Under the pieces are notes generated by a model that had not been told where the DNA came from, did not search any database, and was given only the letters and a program-made list of their open reading frames with translations. The position numbers and the translations under genes are program-made. A stretch of DNA of 64,000 nucleotides from Effrenium voratum (taxonomy: Eukaryota > Sar > Dinophyceae > Suessiales > Symbiodiniaceae), in contig CAUJNA010001022.1 in the NCBI GenBank assembly GCA_963377175.1, forward strand, positions 27,501-91,500. Reading direction: 5' to 3'. Below are positions 42,411 through 55,374 of the stretch, in pieces. Each line of letters opens with the position of its first letter. Position 1 is the stretch's first letter.

Positions 42411-42600
42411 CGGGGAGCCGGTGTCGCAAATCAGGGGTCCCAGGCTCGATTCCCCCTGCCGGCTTTTTTGCTGGCTTGGGCTTCCTGCATCCTTTTGCCG
42501 AAAATCTGGAAAAACTCAATGTTTTTGGACGTCCTCTTTGCGAAAACGCTGAAAAAAACGTGTTTTTTTGCGGGAAATACTGGGGAGCAAAGGGGAAGTG
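42411..42600 (+). mobile_element. SINE-like tRNA-derived sequence
   Basis: GGCTCGATTCC (42443-42453) is one base from the pol III B box GGTTCGANTCC. It lies inside nested arms GCCGG...CCGGC and CAGGGG...CCCCTG, like the 3' half of a tRNA, and a run of 6 T follows. Then comes an unrelated body (GGCTTGGGCTTCCTGCA and AAACGCTGAAAAAAACGTG) that ends directly at the TACA microsatellite. No convincing A box or 5' half was found, so this may be a truncated SINE whose simple-sequence tail seeded the array. Confidence 0.4.
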
Positions 42601-42803
42601 CAAGGATACATACATACATACATACATACATACATACATACATTACAGTACATTACATTACATTACATTACATGACATTACATGACATTACATACATACA
42701 TACATTACATACATACATGCATGCATACATGTATGTAAGCATGCATGCATGCATGCATGCACGCACACATACATACATACGTACATACATTACATGCATT
42801 ACA

Positions 42804-42861
<58 letters not shown>

Positions 42862-42999
42862 GCATACTCACATACATGCATACATGCATACATACATACA
42901 TGCATACATAAATACATGCATGCTTACAGACATACATACATACGTACATACATACATACATGCATACATACATACAACATACATACATACACACATACA

Positions 43000-43030
<31 letters not shown>

Positions 43031-43143
43031 CATACATTACATACATACATACATTACATACATTACATACATTACATACATTACATACATTACATACATT
43101 ACATACATTACATACATCACATACATTACATACATTACATACA

Positions 43144-43174
<31 letters not shown>

Positions 43175-44644
43175 CATACATACATACATACATACATACA
43201 TACATACATACATACATTACATACATTCATACATACATACATACATACATACATACATACATACATACATACATACATACATACATACATACATACAACA
43301 TACATACATACATACATACATACATACATCACATACATACATACATACATACATACATACATACATACATACATACATACACACATACAACATACATTAT
43401 ACAACATACATAAACACACATACATACATACATAACATACACAAAACACATGCACTACATACATGCATACATCACATACTTACAACATACCATTACAAAC
43501 AGCATAACCTACATACAAACATACATACCATACATACCATAACATTCATACATACATACATACATGCATGCCATGCATGCATACATACATAAATTTCATA
43601 CATACATTACATAGCATACATACATACATACATGCATGCATGGCTTGGGCTTCCTGCAATTACATACCTACATACATACATCACATACATACATACATAC
43701 CATACATACATTACATACAAACATACATACATACATACATTACAGTACATTAAATTACATTACTTACAATTACATTACATTACATTACGTTACTACATAC
43801 ATACATTACATTACATTACATTACATTACATTACATTACATTACATACATTACTCAATACATACATACATAACATGCATACATACATAAATACATTACAT
43901 ACAGAAACATTACCATATAAACATACAAACATACATTCATACATAATACATACATACATTACATGACATAACATACAAACATACATACATTACATACATA
44001 CATTACATACATTACATACATTACATACATTACATACATACATACATACAAACATACATACATACATATACATTACATTACAAACATACATAACACACTT
44101 ACCTACATACATACATACATACATACATACACTTCCATACATACATACATACACATATACATACAACATACGTAACATACATACATACATTACATACATA
44201 CATACATTCATTACATACATAACTACATACATACATACATGCATACATACATACATACATACTTACTTACTTAACTTTGCTTACTTACTTGCTTACATAA
44301 CATAACATAACATGCATGCATGCATACATAACATACATACATACATACATACATACATACATACATACATACATACATACATACATACATACATACATAC
44401 ATACATACATTAAATACAAACATACATACATACATACATACATACATACATACATACATACATACATACATACATACATACATACATACATACATACATA
44501 CATACATACATTAATACATACATACATACATACATACATACATACATACATACATACATACATACATACATACATTACTTACATTACATACATACATACA
44601 TACGTACATACATACATACATACATACATACATACATACATACA

Positions 44645-44675
<31 letters not shown>

Positions 44676-44697
44676 CATACATACATACATACATACC

Positions 44698-44728
<31 letters not shown>

Positions 44729-44730
44729 CA

Positions 44731-44761
<31 letters not shown>

Positions 44762-44871
44762 CATACATACATACATACATACATACATACATACATACAT
44801 ACATTACATACATACATACAAACAATACATACATACATTACTACATTACATACATACATTACATACATACA

Positions 44872-44902
<31 letters not shown>

Positions 44903-44999
44903 CATACATACATACCATAACATACATACATACATACATACATACATACATACATTACATTACATTACATTACATTACATTACATTACATTACATTACA

Positions 45000-45030
<31 letters not shown>

Positions 45031-45091
45031 CATACATACATACATACATGCATGCATACATACATACAACACACAGACATACACACATACA

Positions 45092-45122
<31 letters not shown>

Positions 45123-45221
45123 CATACATACATACATACATACATACATACATACATACATACATACATACATACATACATACATACATACATACATACA
45201 TACATACATACAATACATACA

Positions 45222-45252
<31 letters not shown>

Positions 45253-45266
45253 CATACATACATACA

Positions 45267-45297
<31 letters not shown>

Positions 45298-45308
45298 CAC
45301 TACATACA

Positions 45309-45339
<31 letters not shown>

Positions 45340-45504
45340 CATACATACATACATACATTACATTACATTACATTACATTACATTACATTACATTACATTA
45401 CATTACAATACATACATACATACATACATACATACATACATACATACATACATACATACATACATACATACATACATACATACATACATACATACCTACA
45501 AACA

Positions 45505-45535
<31 letters not shown>

Positions 45536-45581
45536 CATACATACATACATACATACATACATTACATACAACATACATACA

Positions 45582-45612
<31 letters not shown>

Positions 45613-46042
45613 CATACATACATACATACATACATACATACATACATACATACATACATACATACATACATACATACATACATACATCCATCCATACATA
45701 CATACATACATACATACATACATACATACATACATACATACATACATACATACATACATACATACATACATACATACATACATACATACATACATACATA
45801 CATACATACATACATACATACATACATACATACATACACACATACATACATACATACATACATACATACATACATACATACATACATACATACATACATA
45901 CATACATACATACATACATTGCACACACATACATACATACATACATACATACATACATACATACATACATACATACATACATACATACATACATACATAC
46001 ATACATACATACATACATACATTACATACATACACACATACA

Positions 46043-46073
<31 letters not shown>

Positions 46074-46167
46074 CATACATACATACATACATACATACAT
46101 ACATACATACATACATACATACATACAGAACATACATACATACATACATACATACATACATACGTAC

Positions 46168-46198
<31 letters not shown>

Positions 46199-46204
46199 CA
46201 TACA

Positions 46205-46235
<31 letters not shown>

Positions 46236-46275
46236 CATACACACATACATTACATACATACATACATACATTACA

Positions 46276-46306
<31 letters not shown>

Positions 46307-46399
46307 CATACATACATACATACATACATACAGTACATACAGTACATACATACATACATACATTCATACATACATACATAAATTACATACATACATACA

Positions 46400-46430
<31 letters not shown>

Positions 46431-46475
46431 CATACATACATACATACATTACATACATACATACATACATTAACA

Positions 46476-46506
<31 letters not shown>

Positions 46507-46520
46507 CATACATACATACA

Positions 46521-46551
<31 letters not shown>

Positions 46552-46602
46552 CATACATACATACATACATACATACATACATAACAACATTACATAACAA
46601 CA

Positions 46603-46633
<31 letters not shown>

Positions 46634-46663
46634 CATACATACATACATACATACATACATACA

Positions 46664-46694
<31 letters not shown>

Positions 46695-46700
46695 CATACA

Positions 46701-46731
<31 letters not shown>

Positions 46732-46960
46732 CATACATACATACATACATACATACATACATACATACATACATACATACATACATACATACATACATAC
46801 ATACATACATTACATATATACATACATACATACATACATACATACATACATACATACATACATACATACATACATACATACATACATACATACATACATA
46901 CATACATACATACATACAAACATACATACATCCCATACATATGTACATGCATGCATACAT
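42601..46960. repeat. 4.4-kb TACA/TTACA microsatellite
   Basis: Mostly the tetramer TACA (ACAT phase), with blocks of the pentamer TTACA (for example 42640-42680, 43740-43850, 44953-45003, 45356-45410). A TTAC block lies at 42805-42860 and ATGC words at 42716-42760. It is among the longest simple arrays I would expect in such a window. Because the tetramer has no stop in any frame, it gives HTYI-repeat open frames up to 934 codons long, which are artefacts. Length is likely unreliable in the assembly. Confidence 0.95.
43642..43658 (+). repeat. 17-bp SINE-body fragment inside the array
   Basis: GGCTTGGGCTTCCTGCA is identical to 42473-42489 in the SINE-like sequence beside the array. It is the only non-repeat island of that kind within the 4.4 kb, flanked on both sides by TACA sequence. 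Confidence 0.8.
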
Positions 46961-47110
46961 ACGAGAGAGGGAGCGTGGGGAGAGAGAGGCTTGGGGGGAT
47001 GGGGAGGATGGGAGCAGAGGGAGGGAGAGAGGACGACAGAACACACAAGGGAGACAAGGAAGAGAGGAAGAAGGAGAAAAGGGAGAGGACAATGTCGGCG
47101 GACTGAGCCG
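46961..47110. repeat. Polypurine tract
   Basis: GAGAGAGGGAGCGTGGGGAG and similar G/A words for about 140 bp, directly after the microsatellite. The long HTYI frame runs on into this tract and gives it an arginine/glutamate-rich C terminus, which is not a gene. Confidence 0.8.
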
Positions 47111-48045
47111 GAGGCTCTAAAGTTTTTATGTGGGATGTGCCTAAATACGGAACCTTGATCATGGGCTTTGCTCAACAAACTCCTGATCACTGAGTTCTCC
47201 AGCCTAAGTTCCTCATTTTCGAGGATGCCCCCCCCCACCAACAACAAGTGAGCCCAGTCCAGCAACTCAGCATACCCCAGAAAAGTTCAGGGGACGTTCA
47301 AACAGCTTGTCCTATTCCAGAAACTCGCCCTGAAAGGAAACAGGGATGGAATATGAAAGGCTCGTTCCCACTCATTCCCTGCCTATCGCAAGAGGCCGCT
47401 GGATCTCTGGCCGCGAAGCTTCGCTCCCGGGCCCCGGCGTTTGCTCGGAGGAGTCTGCGCTGGAGCTCATGGAGACGCGCGTGGCCTTCCGCTGGAGCTT
47501 CGGTCCTGTGGACCGAAACGTGTCCAGAAAAGCAAACTCCCCCCGTCCAGAGAGACTCACTGAGTGTGTCAAAATGGCACCCCCTCCAATTTCGGTGGGT
47601 GGTTTCAACCAAACGGGGTGTCCCGACAACAAAGAAACACTGAACAAAAACGCCCAGATGAAGCCATGGGAGACCGATTGCGACTAGTGTGTGGCGGTTG
47701 TGTTATCAGTCAACAAACGTGTGATTTTGTTGAGAGTGATTGCCTTTTTGGCTTGAATTAATCAGAAGTCAAAGGAAAACCCAATCTTTCTGTTGGGCCA
47801 TCCCTGCTCCGGGAATCCCCACTGTGCAGAAAGGAGGTTTCCAGCTTGGTTGGTTCTGCGATCGGGCTCCCGTGGGGGGGGTAAGGAATATTGGAGGGCT
47901 GCAATGGACTATTTGGATTGGACGTAATTGGGTTCCGTTGGACTGGGTATCTTGCGTTGGGCTCGACTGAAGTAGATGTGATTGCATTGGGCGGGATTGA
48001 GTGGACAAACGAACGCATAAGCAAACCACTGGACGGATGGCTACT
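47111..48045. other. Weak exon candidate, otherwise non-coding
   Basis: A GC-rich island at 47385-47530 is open on both strands. On the plus strand one frame reads SEESALELMETRVAFRWSFG followed by PVDRNVSRK, which is protein-like, but AG and GT boundaries are ambiguous. The rest is intron-like, with GATTGG-type words at 47895-48000. Confidence 0.35.
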
Positions 48046-48612
48046 CGATGGATGGATGGATGGATGGATGGATGGATGGATGGATGGATGGATGGATGGA
48101 TGGATGGATGGACGGATGGCTACTCGATGGATGGATGGATGGATGGAGGGAGGGAGGGAGGGAGGGAGGCATGGATGGATGGATGGATGGAGGGAGGGAG
48201 GGAGGGAGGGAGGGAGGCATGATGAATGGATGGAGGGAGGGAGGGAGGGAGGGAGGGAGGCATGGATGGATGGATGGAGGGAGGGAGGGACGCATGGATG
48301 GATGGATGGAGGGAGGGGGAGGGAGGGATGGAGGGAGGGATGGAGGGAGGGATGGAGGGAGGGAGGGAGGCATGGATGGATGGATGGATGGAGGGAGGGG
48401 GAGGGAGGGAGGGATGGAGGGAGGGAGGGAGGGATGGAGGGAGGGAGGGATGGAGGGAGGGCGGGAAGATAAAAGGAAGGAAGGAAGGAAGGAAGGAAGG
48501 AAGGAAGGAAGGAAGGAAGGAAGGAAGGAAGGAAGGAAGGAAGGAAGGAAGGATGGGTGAAAGGATGGATGGATGAATGGGTGGATGCATGCATGCATGG
48601 ATGCATGCATGC
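48046..48612. repeat. GGAT, GGGA, GGAA and GCAT succession
   Basis: GGAT units (48046-48145) alternate with GGGA blocks (48146-48470), then (GGAA)n (48475-48553), then GGAT and ATGCATGC. Nearly pure purine for over 500 bp. Minus-strand frames are Pro/Ser-rich artefacts up to 368 codons long. Confidence 0.95.
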
Positions 48613-50077
48613 AAACCAACACAACCATCTGCGTGTTTTTTCTTTTTTTCCCAGCCAAACACATGTGTAAGATTCTTGTCCATACTTAGTGCACCTCAAA
48701 ATGCAACAACATTTCAAGAGAGACCCCAAACCTCTATCTTTCCATCTTTCGGTCTTCGTACGAGGCCATAGGAAAAAAGGGCACGGCACCTTTTGTTGGT
48801 TGGCTTCAAAAGAAAACCATATCCGAAAAGATGGGCTATGTGTGAAACCAGACCCCCGGCACAAGATTCCTCCCCCGACCTTAAAAAGGGAGCCTCAAAC
48901 GCGCAACTAGGAGAAAGCAAGCAGCCGGCTGGACTCGGCGTTCGTCCGAGTCAAAAAAGCCGAAAAACGTCGGCGTCCCTTGCATTTGAGCAGCGCCCGA
49001 AACCTGCTGACTTGTTTTTTCTCCCAACGCGATTCGAAAGGTTGATATTAAAACTACAACCCCTACTGAACCGGGTAGTATAAAATGACCAATGGGGTTT
49101 GGGCGCTGCTCACATGTAGTCTACCCTAAACTATACCATAATGTTCCGTGGAGACCCTAGTGGTTGTCCGGGAAACAACTAGCGAACAAGTCGAATCAGC
49201 CGGGTCCTCCGCTGTTGCCCTCCTGGTTGTCCTGCTTGTACATGCGCTCCAGGCAGCATCTGCAAGCCAAACGGCTTATGGTGCATGTGCGAGCTTAAAG
49301 GAAAATGAAGAACAACCTTCAGGGCAAACAGTTGTCAAAGTAGGCAAGCCTTTGGTCTGGTATTGTCAAGAACAAGTAAGAACACACACACACACATGGT
49401 GACGCTTGCTTCTAAGGGCCACGTTGTTGACGGCCTAGCTTAATGCTCAGGACTTCAGGACTGCAAGCATCTACACGGATAAAGTGTCACTCATCAGAGA
49501 CAAAGTTAGGGAACCTCCCCCGGAAAAAGGACCCAAATCCGCTGGTTTCCCTTTAGGTTCCCCGTGTTGTTGTTTGCTGCACAGGACCCTTGAAAGGAAT
49601 GGGCAAGTGGAAGCTGGCCCGTCGGAACCACGCCTCTGCATGAGCCGCATGACGGCTTGGTCCTAGAGCTGCATGCACGTCTCTGGATCACATTTGGGTG
49701 GTTGTCAATACAGGCAGTTCCTTTTTCCACCATAGTACCCGCCTGTTGCCACTTTTTCCTCCAAAAATAGCAACCCCTCATATCTGTTTGTTGGGCGTGA
49801 TGAACAGAAGTCTAGACAATCCCCAAAAGGGGTTCCAACTTAAACAAGCTGCACATCGTGTGCTCTCCACGCTGGGTGAGTTAATATGTTTGTCACCAAC
49901 ACGGGACCCAAGACATGGGCTCACTCTCTTTGTGAGGCTCAGCGCTACGATGCCCACTCCGGATTGCAAGCGCATGTTCAGTGTGTGCTTCTGTCTAGGC
50001 ACTAAACAAGTACAAGCTGATCATGATGTTAGGCTTAGTGAGTTGGCGTAGTCAAGCCGCTAAAATCCCCCTGAGTT
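48613..50077. other. Non-coding stretch
   Basis: No exon with defensible boundaries. A plus-strand frame at 49148-49402 contains a hydrophobic run (VALLVVLLVHALQAA), but it lacks GC-rich codon use and splice context. CA microsatellite at 49385-49396. Confidence 0.4.
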
Positions 50078-50230
50078 CCCATTCGTTGATCAGTATCTGT
50101 GCGCCGCCCGAAACCGCCGCGAAACCGTTCGCAATCGCAAGTCGTCTCGTCGGGTCCATCGAAGTTGCGCCCTCCGCAAGTACCGCGTTGTAGTCCTGGC
50201 CGCAACGCTGCGCTTCTTGAAGGTACCCCG
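50078..50230 (-). CDS. Coding-like island, strand uncertain
   Basis: GC-rich and open on both strands. The minus strand reads MDPTRRLAIANGFAAVSGGA and then QILINEWELRG, which looks like folded protein. The plus strand has the better boundaries (ATCAG before 50093 and AAG before GTACCC at 50222) but a basic, less convincing reading. I lean to the minus strand on composition. Confidence 0.3.
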
Positions 50231-51850
50231 GACCAGGTCCTCCACGTGCTTCATTTCCCCTAGACAGACCCCCTTTCACACCAACAACGGAGAACCAACA
50301 ACACATCTTAAGCAAATGGAAGCAAAGGACGCCATTATTTTGGTTCTTCGACACAATATGGGCAGACTTAGTGCGGCAAAAAAAAATTCTCGGGCTGGTG
50401 GAAATTGAAATGAAGGAATCAGTGGCTCTGACCTCTAGGTAATAAAAACAAACTGGTATTGTTGTGGGGGATACCACCTGGGCTTGCTTCGACTGGTTGA
50501 CAAGGAAATAAAGGAAAACCACAAAGGCGATAAATTCAACATGTAGGCTAGCTAAGTCAGGCAATGATGTACGAAGACCGCCTGGACGTGCAGAACTCCA
50601 AAGCGATTCCTTTGAATGCCAGAACAACCCCCATGCAAACTCTGAAGCCTCCTTTGAAGCAATCCTCCCAGGGCCGCTCTTCAAAATTCAACTTCAATGA
50701 ATCCTGAAGTTGATAACCATCGCTTAGTGATTTCAAGCAATTTGCCGGTCTTTATCCAATACCTTTTGGATGGATCGCTTCTGCCACACGGAACCAACCC
50801 ACAAAAGCGCCGTATGGCCTGGGGAGCTGTATGAGTGTTTGTAAGGGCAAACATTCGGTCTCAAAATGGGAATGTAGTTCATGTTCATTCATTGTTCAAA
50901 ATACATGTTCATTGCTCATATCGATTTCCGTTTTTTTTAGGGGACGAGCATTTTTACTAGGGAAGTCCTTTCATATGGACTTGTCATGCTTGTTCATAGG
51001 GAACCCATCACACAAAGAGGGATGGACGGGTGCAACTGAACTGAAACCGTTCCCAAGATGCCAGCAACACCGTCACAATCAAAACCTGGTACCAAGGCGG
51101 TCTACCCAAAACCACGCAAAGAAACAAGGGGCAACGCCTAAATTGCTGAGACTGTTCCCTGCAGACCTTCACTTGCCTGGAGTAAAGGGATCCGACCCTC
51201 GGACAAAAACCTCACTTTCGCTAGGTGAACGGGGAAGCAAAGGAAAACCAAAACGCTAAATGCCTCAAACGCAAGTCTGCCACTTCACCCGTGATCGTAA
51301 TGTCGGGTTGCGAGTAAATGGGCAGGCCCAACTCGGACCCCCCCATGTGATTCTAGGGTTTTCCCTATTGGATTGTTTGGGGGGGTCCTTTACTAATCAC
51401 TCCCCCACATGAACTCACCTGACATTTCAGCGACATTTCCACTGAACCCGCAGTCCATCTGGGGCTTCAGGAACATGAAGTTGCCCGGCAGATCCTGGCG
51501 ACTGGGGTGTCTTTTACTCACCAAAGGAGTGGATTCGAAGCCCCGAAAACCGATTTTTAAGGGAAACAACTCCTGCTCGCGTGGGTTGCATTTAGTTGCA
51601 TACACACCCAAGTTTTCGTTTGGGTACGCCCCAAACACCAACAAAACCTCCCTCCTTGGGAAGACCAACATGGCACCGGTGCATTTGGTGTATCTGTGTG
51701 TGAGTGTGGGTGCGTGTCTGGGACAGCCCAAAGGCTCCCAACTGCTTCCCGGGCCTTAGGGCCTGGGAAGGGGTGATGTCCTGTATATTAACCAACTGCC
51801 ACACTGACAGGCTCTTTTGAGTCGGATCGATCAATGGAGGAGACCTCCAG
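50231..51850. other. Non-coding stretch
   Basis: No exon recognised on either strand. A plus-strand frame at 50831-51259 has mixed composition and no splice context. Confidence 0.4.
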
Positions 51851-51945
51851 GTTCTGCCTTCCACCCCCTCACCCGGCGGCGCGAGGCGACCGAGATCATG
51901 GCGGCCAACAGCAATGACTCCCTCAGCCGCTTGGCCCGACTCAAG
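51851..51945 (+). CDS. Putative exon (RRREATEIMAANSNDSLSRL)
   Basis: GACCTCCAG is followed by GT and then SAFHPLTRRREATEIMAANS, NDSLSRLARLK. GC-ending codons throughout. The end is set at CTCAA before GATCAG (GA donor), because a tRNA-like gene begins only seven bases later at 51953. Family not recognised. Confidence 0.45.
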
Positions 51946-51952
51946 ATCAGCA

Positions 51953-52027
51953 GGGGCTATGGCGCAATGGTAGCGTGTCCGCCTCGTCGTATGCGGAAGG
52001 TTGGAGGTTCAAGTCCTTCTAGTCCTA
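51953..52027 (+). tRNA. tRNA-like gene with a 10-nt anticodon loop
   Basis: A full cloverleaf can be drawn. The 7-bp acceptor pairs GGGGCTA with TAGTCCT (two wobbles), followed by discriminator A. The D stem pairs GCGC with GCGT, the anticodon stem TCCGC with GCGGA, and the T stem GGAGG with CCTTC around loop TTCAAGT. A box TGGCGCAATGG (51960-51970) and B box GGTTCAAGTCC (52006-52016) are good. The anticodon loop CTCGTCGTAT has ten bases instead of seven. Removing one of two tandem CGT triplets would leave CTCGTAT with anticodon CGU (Thr). No run of four T follows within 70 bp. It may be a pseudogene, a SINE source or a tRNA with an expanded loop. Confidence 0.6.
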
Positions 52028-53411
52028 TGTGCTTGTCCGTTTCTTCCACCGGATGACATAAAATGTTTGGGAAATTGCAAATACACGGGTCCGCTCTGAT
52101 ACATCGCGGCTTGGAACGGTGGGCCATGATCCGCACTTTCGGGCCCGTTGGGGGACCCTCGAGTGCCCACGGGACCTGTCGAATGGGGGGGTTGCCTGAA
52201 CAAAAAAAAACCGCTTGAAAGAGGCCTTTCCTCCTTGGGAGTCAAACCAGGTAGCAGAACCACCCACGAAATGGCTGAATCTGAGACCCGGCCTTGTGGC
52301 AAGGGTGATCCTCGAACGGGGACACCTGCCAGCGCACACCCCACTGTGGACCTCCATGTCTCGTTGCTCTCACTTCTGAACGACTGGCCAAGGAAAGTCC
52401 GAACTGTTTCTGTGCCACTGGGCCACTCAAATGGTCCCACCAAGCGGAAAGTCCAAGAACTCAGGAAGCGTGATGCAAGAAATGGAGACCCTTCCTTTCA
52501 CCGGCACTGGGAGGGTGCCTGGATGTGACACAACTGGCGGTCTGGGACACCCAACATGTCGTGCTCAACCAAGCTGGCAGGTTGTTGGTAACTTAAAATA
52601 TAACCGACTGACCTTAGTCCCCTTAGTGGGGTTCACTCTGTTAGTAACGGGTCATACCCCAAGTGGTCGGCCACTGACCTTGGCCGAACATCGGAGTGAT
52701 CCTTCTGTGCCAAAGTGGGTCATCCCGCTAGCTCTTCACTTTGTTAGGGGATTCCCCACAGCCTAAAAACCGGCGTCTCACAGCCACGCAGAGCAAAGTC
52801 AAGCAGCTTTGTTGGAGACAAAAGCAAGTACACGCCCCAAGCTCAGTTCTAATGGCTCAAATTCGTGGTGTCCCACCCTTTCAGTATCCTGATGAACACC
52901 TAGCCAGTCAACATCACTATGAAAATCATGTGCCACTTAGGCTGTTGTGCCCCAGTTTCCTGGGATGCCATACATCTTTGTTTACAGTACATTAACAATG
53001 ACAACATCTATATGGCGTCAGCCTGGAGGTAAGAGTAATGGGGTAGTAGGGGTACACCCTTTGCGCGGCAACAGTCCTTAAAACTACTGAAGTCTACCCA
53101 TGACGACAATTCTTGATGCTGACACTAATGACATTGCGGACCTTAAGCCACCGACTGAAACAAAACTGGCTTTGCTGGTCAACACAGTCCAGAACATCAA
53201 CCCAGGTATAGGTATGCCTAGGCAGCCTACTGCCTCTTTCTCAACATCTCACGGCAGTGCACGTGATGAGGTAGGTCCCCTGCTTGCCCAGACACCCATG
53301 TCTGCCGTGCCCAACTTGGCCCAACAATTTGCACACAGAGAAACAAAACAACAAAAACATGCATCCAGGTTCCGCTTCATAGCCTCGCCAACCTCTTTGG
53401 AGACCCCCGAC
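52028..53411. other. Non-coding stretch
   Basis: No exon or repeat family recognised. Overlapping frames on both strands at 52009-52530 are not protein-like. Confidence 0.45.
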
Positions 53412-53535
53412 CTCGAGGTCGGTCGACCTCTTGCGCGTGCGCCTGACGCGCTTGTAGACTCTGCGCTGCGAGGCCCATGAGGTAGAGCACGGTGCTCTGG
53501 GCATCGGGCGCGGGCCAAAGCGGGTCGATGGGCTC
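53412..53535 (-). CDS. Putative minus-strand exon
   Basis: Reading leftwards after CATCCCAAAG, the island reads EPIDPLWPAPDAQSTVLYLM, then GLAAQSLQARQAHAQEVDRP, ending at GTCGGGG. Hydrophobic core followed by a glutamine/alanine helix. The protein-like composition on this strand is much better than on the plus strand. It has the same strand as the large gene at 58.9-64 kb, but no link can be shown. Confidence 0.5.
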
Positions 53536-55374
53536 CTTTGGGATGCTACGTGTCTGTCGCAAAAGGGAGCCTACAAAGGTCAATAGGTTTTGGGTCTGTC
53601 TTGAAGGGAGCCTGCACAGGTTTCCCTTTGGATTCTCTTTAAAAACACTGGTACCCTTGAGAACAAATACCCATGATCGTCCTTCGGCGGAGCACGTTGA
53701 ACGGGTCCCCTAAATCGTGTATGTCGACCAGCAGTTTACAGGGCAAGTCAATTACTACAACCCAGACTCCCAGTGGCCATGGGAGAAAAAGGACACTTTC
53801 TTTGAGAGTTGGTTTTAAGAAGAAACCCCGCAAAAAAAAAAAAGAGAAACCCCAAAAACGGGATCCTTTGGAGGTCTGGGATTCACACGTGGGAGTCAGG
53901 AACCCTTTTTTTTGGAGGTGCCTGGCAACGTCCCAAAAAACAAATGTTGGGAAACTATTGTTATCCAAGCCCCCGGTGCCTACCTAACGGGGGTTCAGGA
54001 AGCTACGTTTCAAAGCATGGAAGCGTTGCCGAAGCTGGGGACCCAAATCTGGTCGGCTTTTCTCAGTTGCCCAAAGGACCCAGAAATCGAATGGGTGCAA
54101 AACTTAGGCAACCTCCCGCCGCTGAACGCTGAACGTGGTGCCTGTCATGGTCCCGACCTCCATAGACCCCATCCAGTGCAGCCCTCATTGACACCAAACT
54201 GTGGGGCACCTATTGTTGCTCCCCAAAACGCTTCCTCGCGTCGAAGTTGATATCGCGCGATGAAGCGCCCTGACGTTGAGACGGTGCCAAGGGTTGCCTG
54301 CTTTGCGCAAACCTTGGACCCCAAACACCAACAGTCACCATGTTTGGCAGACCGTTTTAGTGCTGGTTGATCCAACATGTTACCATTTGCTGTTGCACTC
54401 CGACAAGCGCCGCCCTCCTGAAACCGAATGTGAAATTTGGGTTGCCTAAGCTGCTCCAAACCCACCTTGCCAACCCTATGCTAGGAAAGACATGTGTTTC
54501 TCGCAGCCAAACACAACAACCAACCAACCAAACAAACATGCTGAACAAACATGCAAACCAACCCAACAACAACAGTGAAGAACGGGGAGCAACAGAACTG
54601 ACCGGGTATGGAGTAGCATGGCACCAAGAAGCATAAGAAGCGGCCCGCTACACACGGACTGATCTGCCCGATGCCCACCCATGCTGAAGTTCCATGCGCG
54701 GCGAGAAGTCGAACAGGGCATTTAGTACGCTAGCCATCACCGCAGCCTCGAGACGACGGCTGTTGGACATCTCTCCAACGAATGAAAACCCCCATCACCT
54801 CAGTCGAGAGAGCACGTTGCACGGATGCATGTGGCGCTACTATACCTTGGGTCGCTTACCAGACCCTCCTTCCCCTGACTATCGCCTCACCTGCAAGCCG
54901 AAAACAAACAAAACAAAACACGGCAACACATCCGCGCCTCAGGCATGATCCACCATGAAGCGTTGGTCTTCGGCCGGCTAAAGGACTCCTCCACTCCACC
55001 CACAAACCACCGGGGAAAACGCTAGGGGCAAGCGGAAATCATCATTATGATCTGTATATGGTGCTATACTGCGAAGCCCGGATTGGAGAACTTGAGTTCG
55101 AAGGGAAGGGAAATGAAGGGAAACCAAACAGGCAACAAGATCAAAAGGCAAGCCTTTGCTCTGAACAAACTGGGCACCTCTTTTTGCAAGTTGAATTTCA
55201 AGAAACAGTTCCCACGTGCCGCTACTGAAGAACTGGTCTCGCCTTTGGGACTGTACCCCTTTTTTGGGCAGAAACTCAAAAAGGAAACAAACAGTTTTTG
55301 TTTTTTTCTTGTGCGGGGACATGTTTGGGTGGCTCAATGTGGCTCCTGTGCTTTTTATTTGGAATCACCTATAT
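53536..55374. other. Non-coding stretch
   Basis: An inverted GGTACC/TTTAAA copy lies at 53616-53661. An A-run at 53829-53840. A CCAA/AAAC-rich patch at 54508-54570. No exon recognised. Confidence 0.45.

Noticed and set aside
42601..46960. CRISPR-like regular repetition
   Set aside because: Units are 4-5 bp microsatellites with no spacers, in a eukaryotic context.
44316..47120. 934-codon open frame of HTYI repeats
   Set aside because: It is the TACA tetramer read in frame. All three frames are open because the tetramer contains no stop, and the composition has no other content until the polypurine end.
47758..48864. 368-codon minus-strand Pro/Ser/His-rich frame
   Set aside because: Most of it is the reverse of the GGAT/GGGA/GGAA tract. 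The non-repeat ends are not protein-like.
51525..51550. Minus-strand B-box-like GCTTCGAATCC
   Set aside because: The T stem does not pair and there is no A box.
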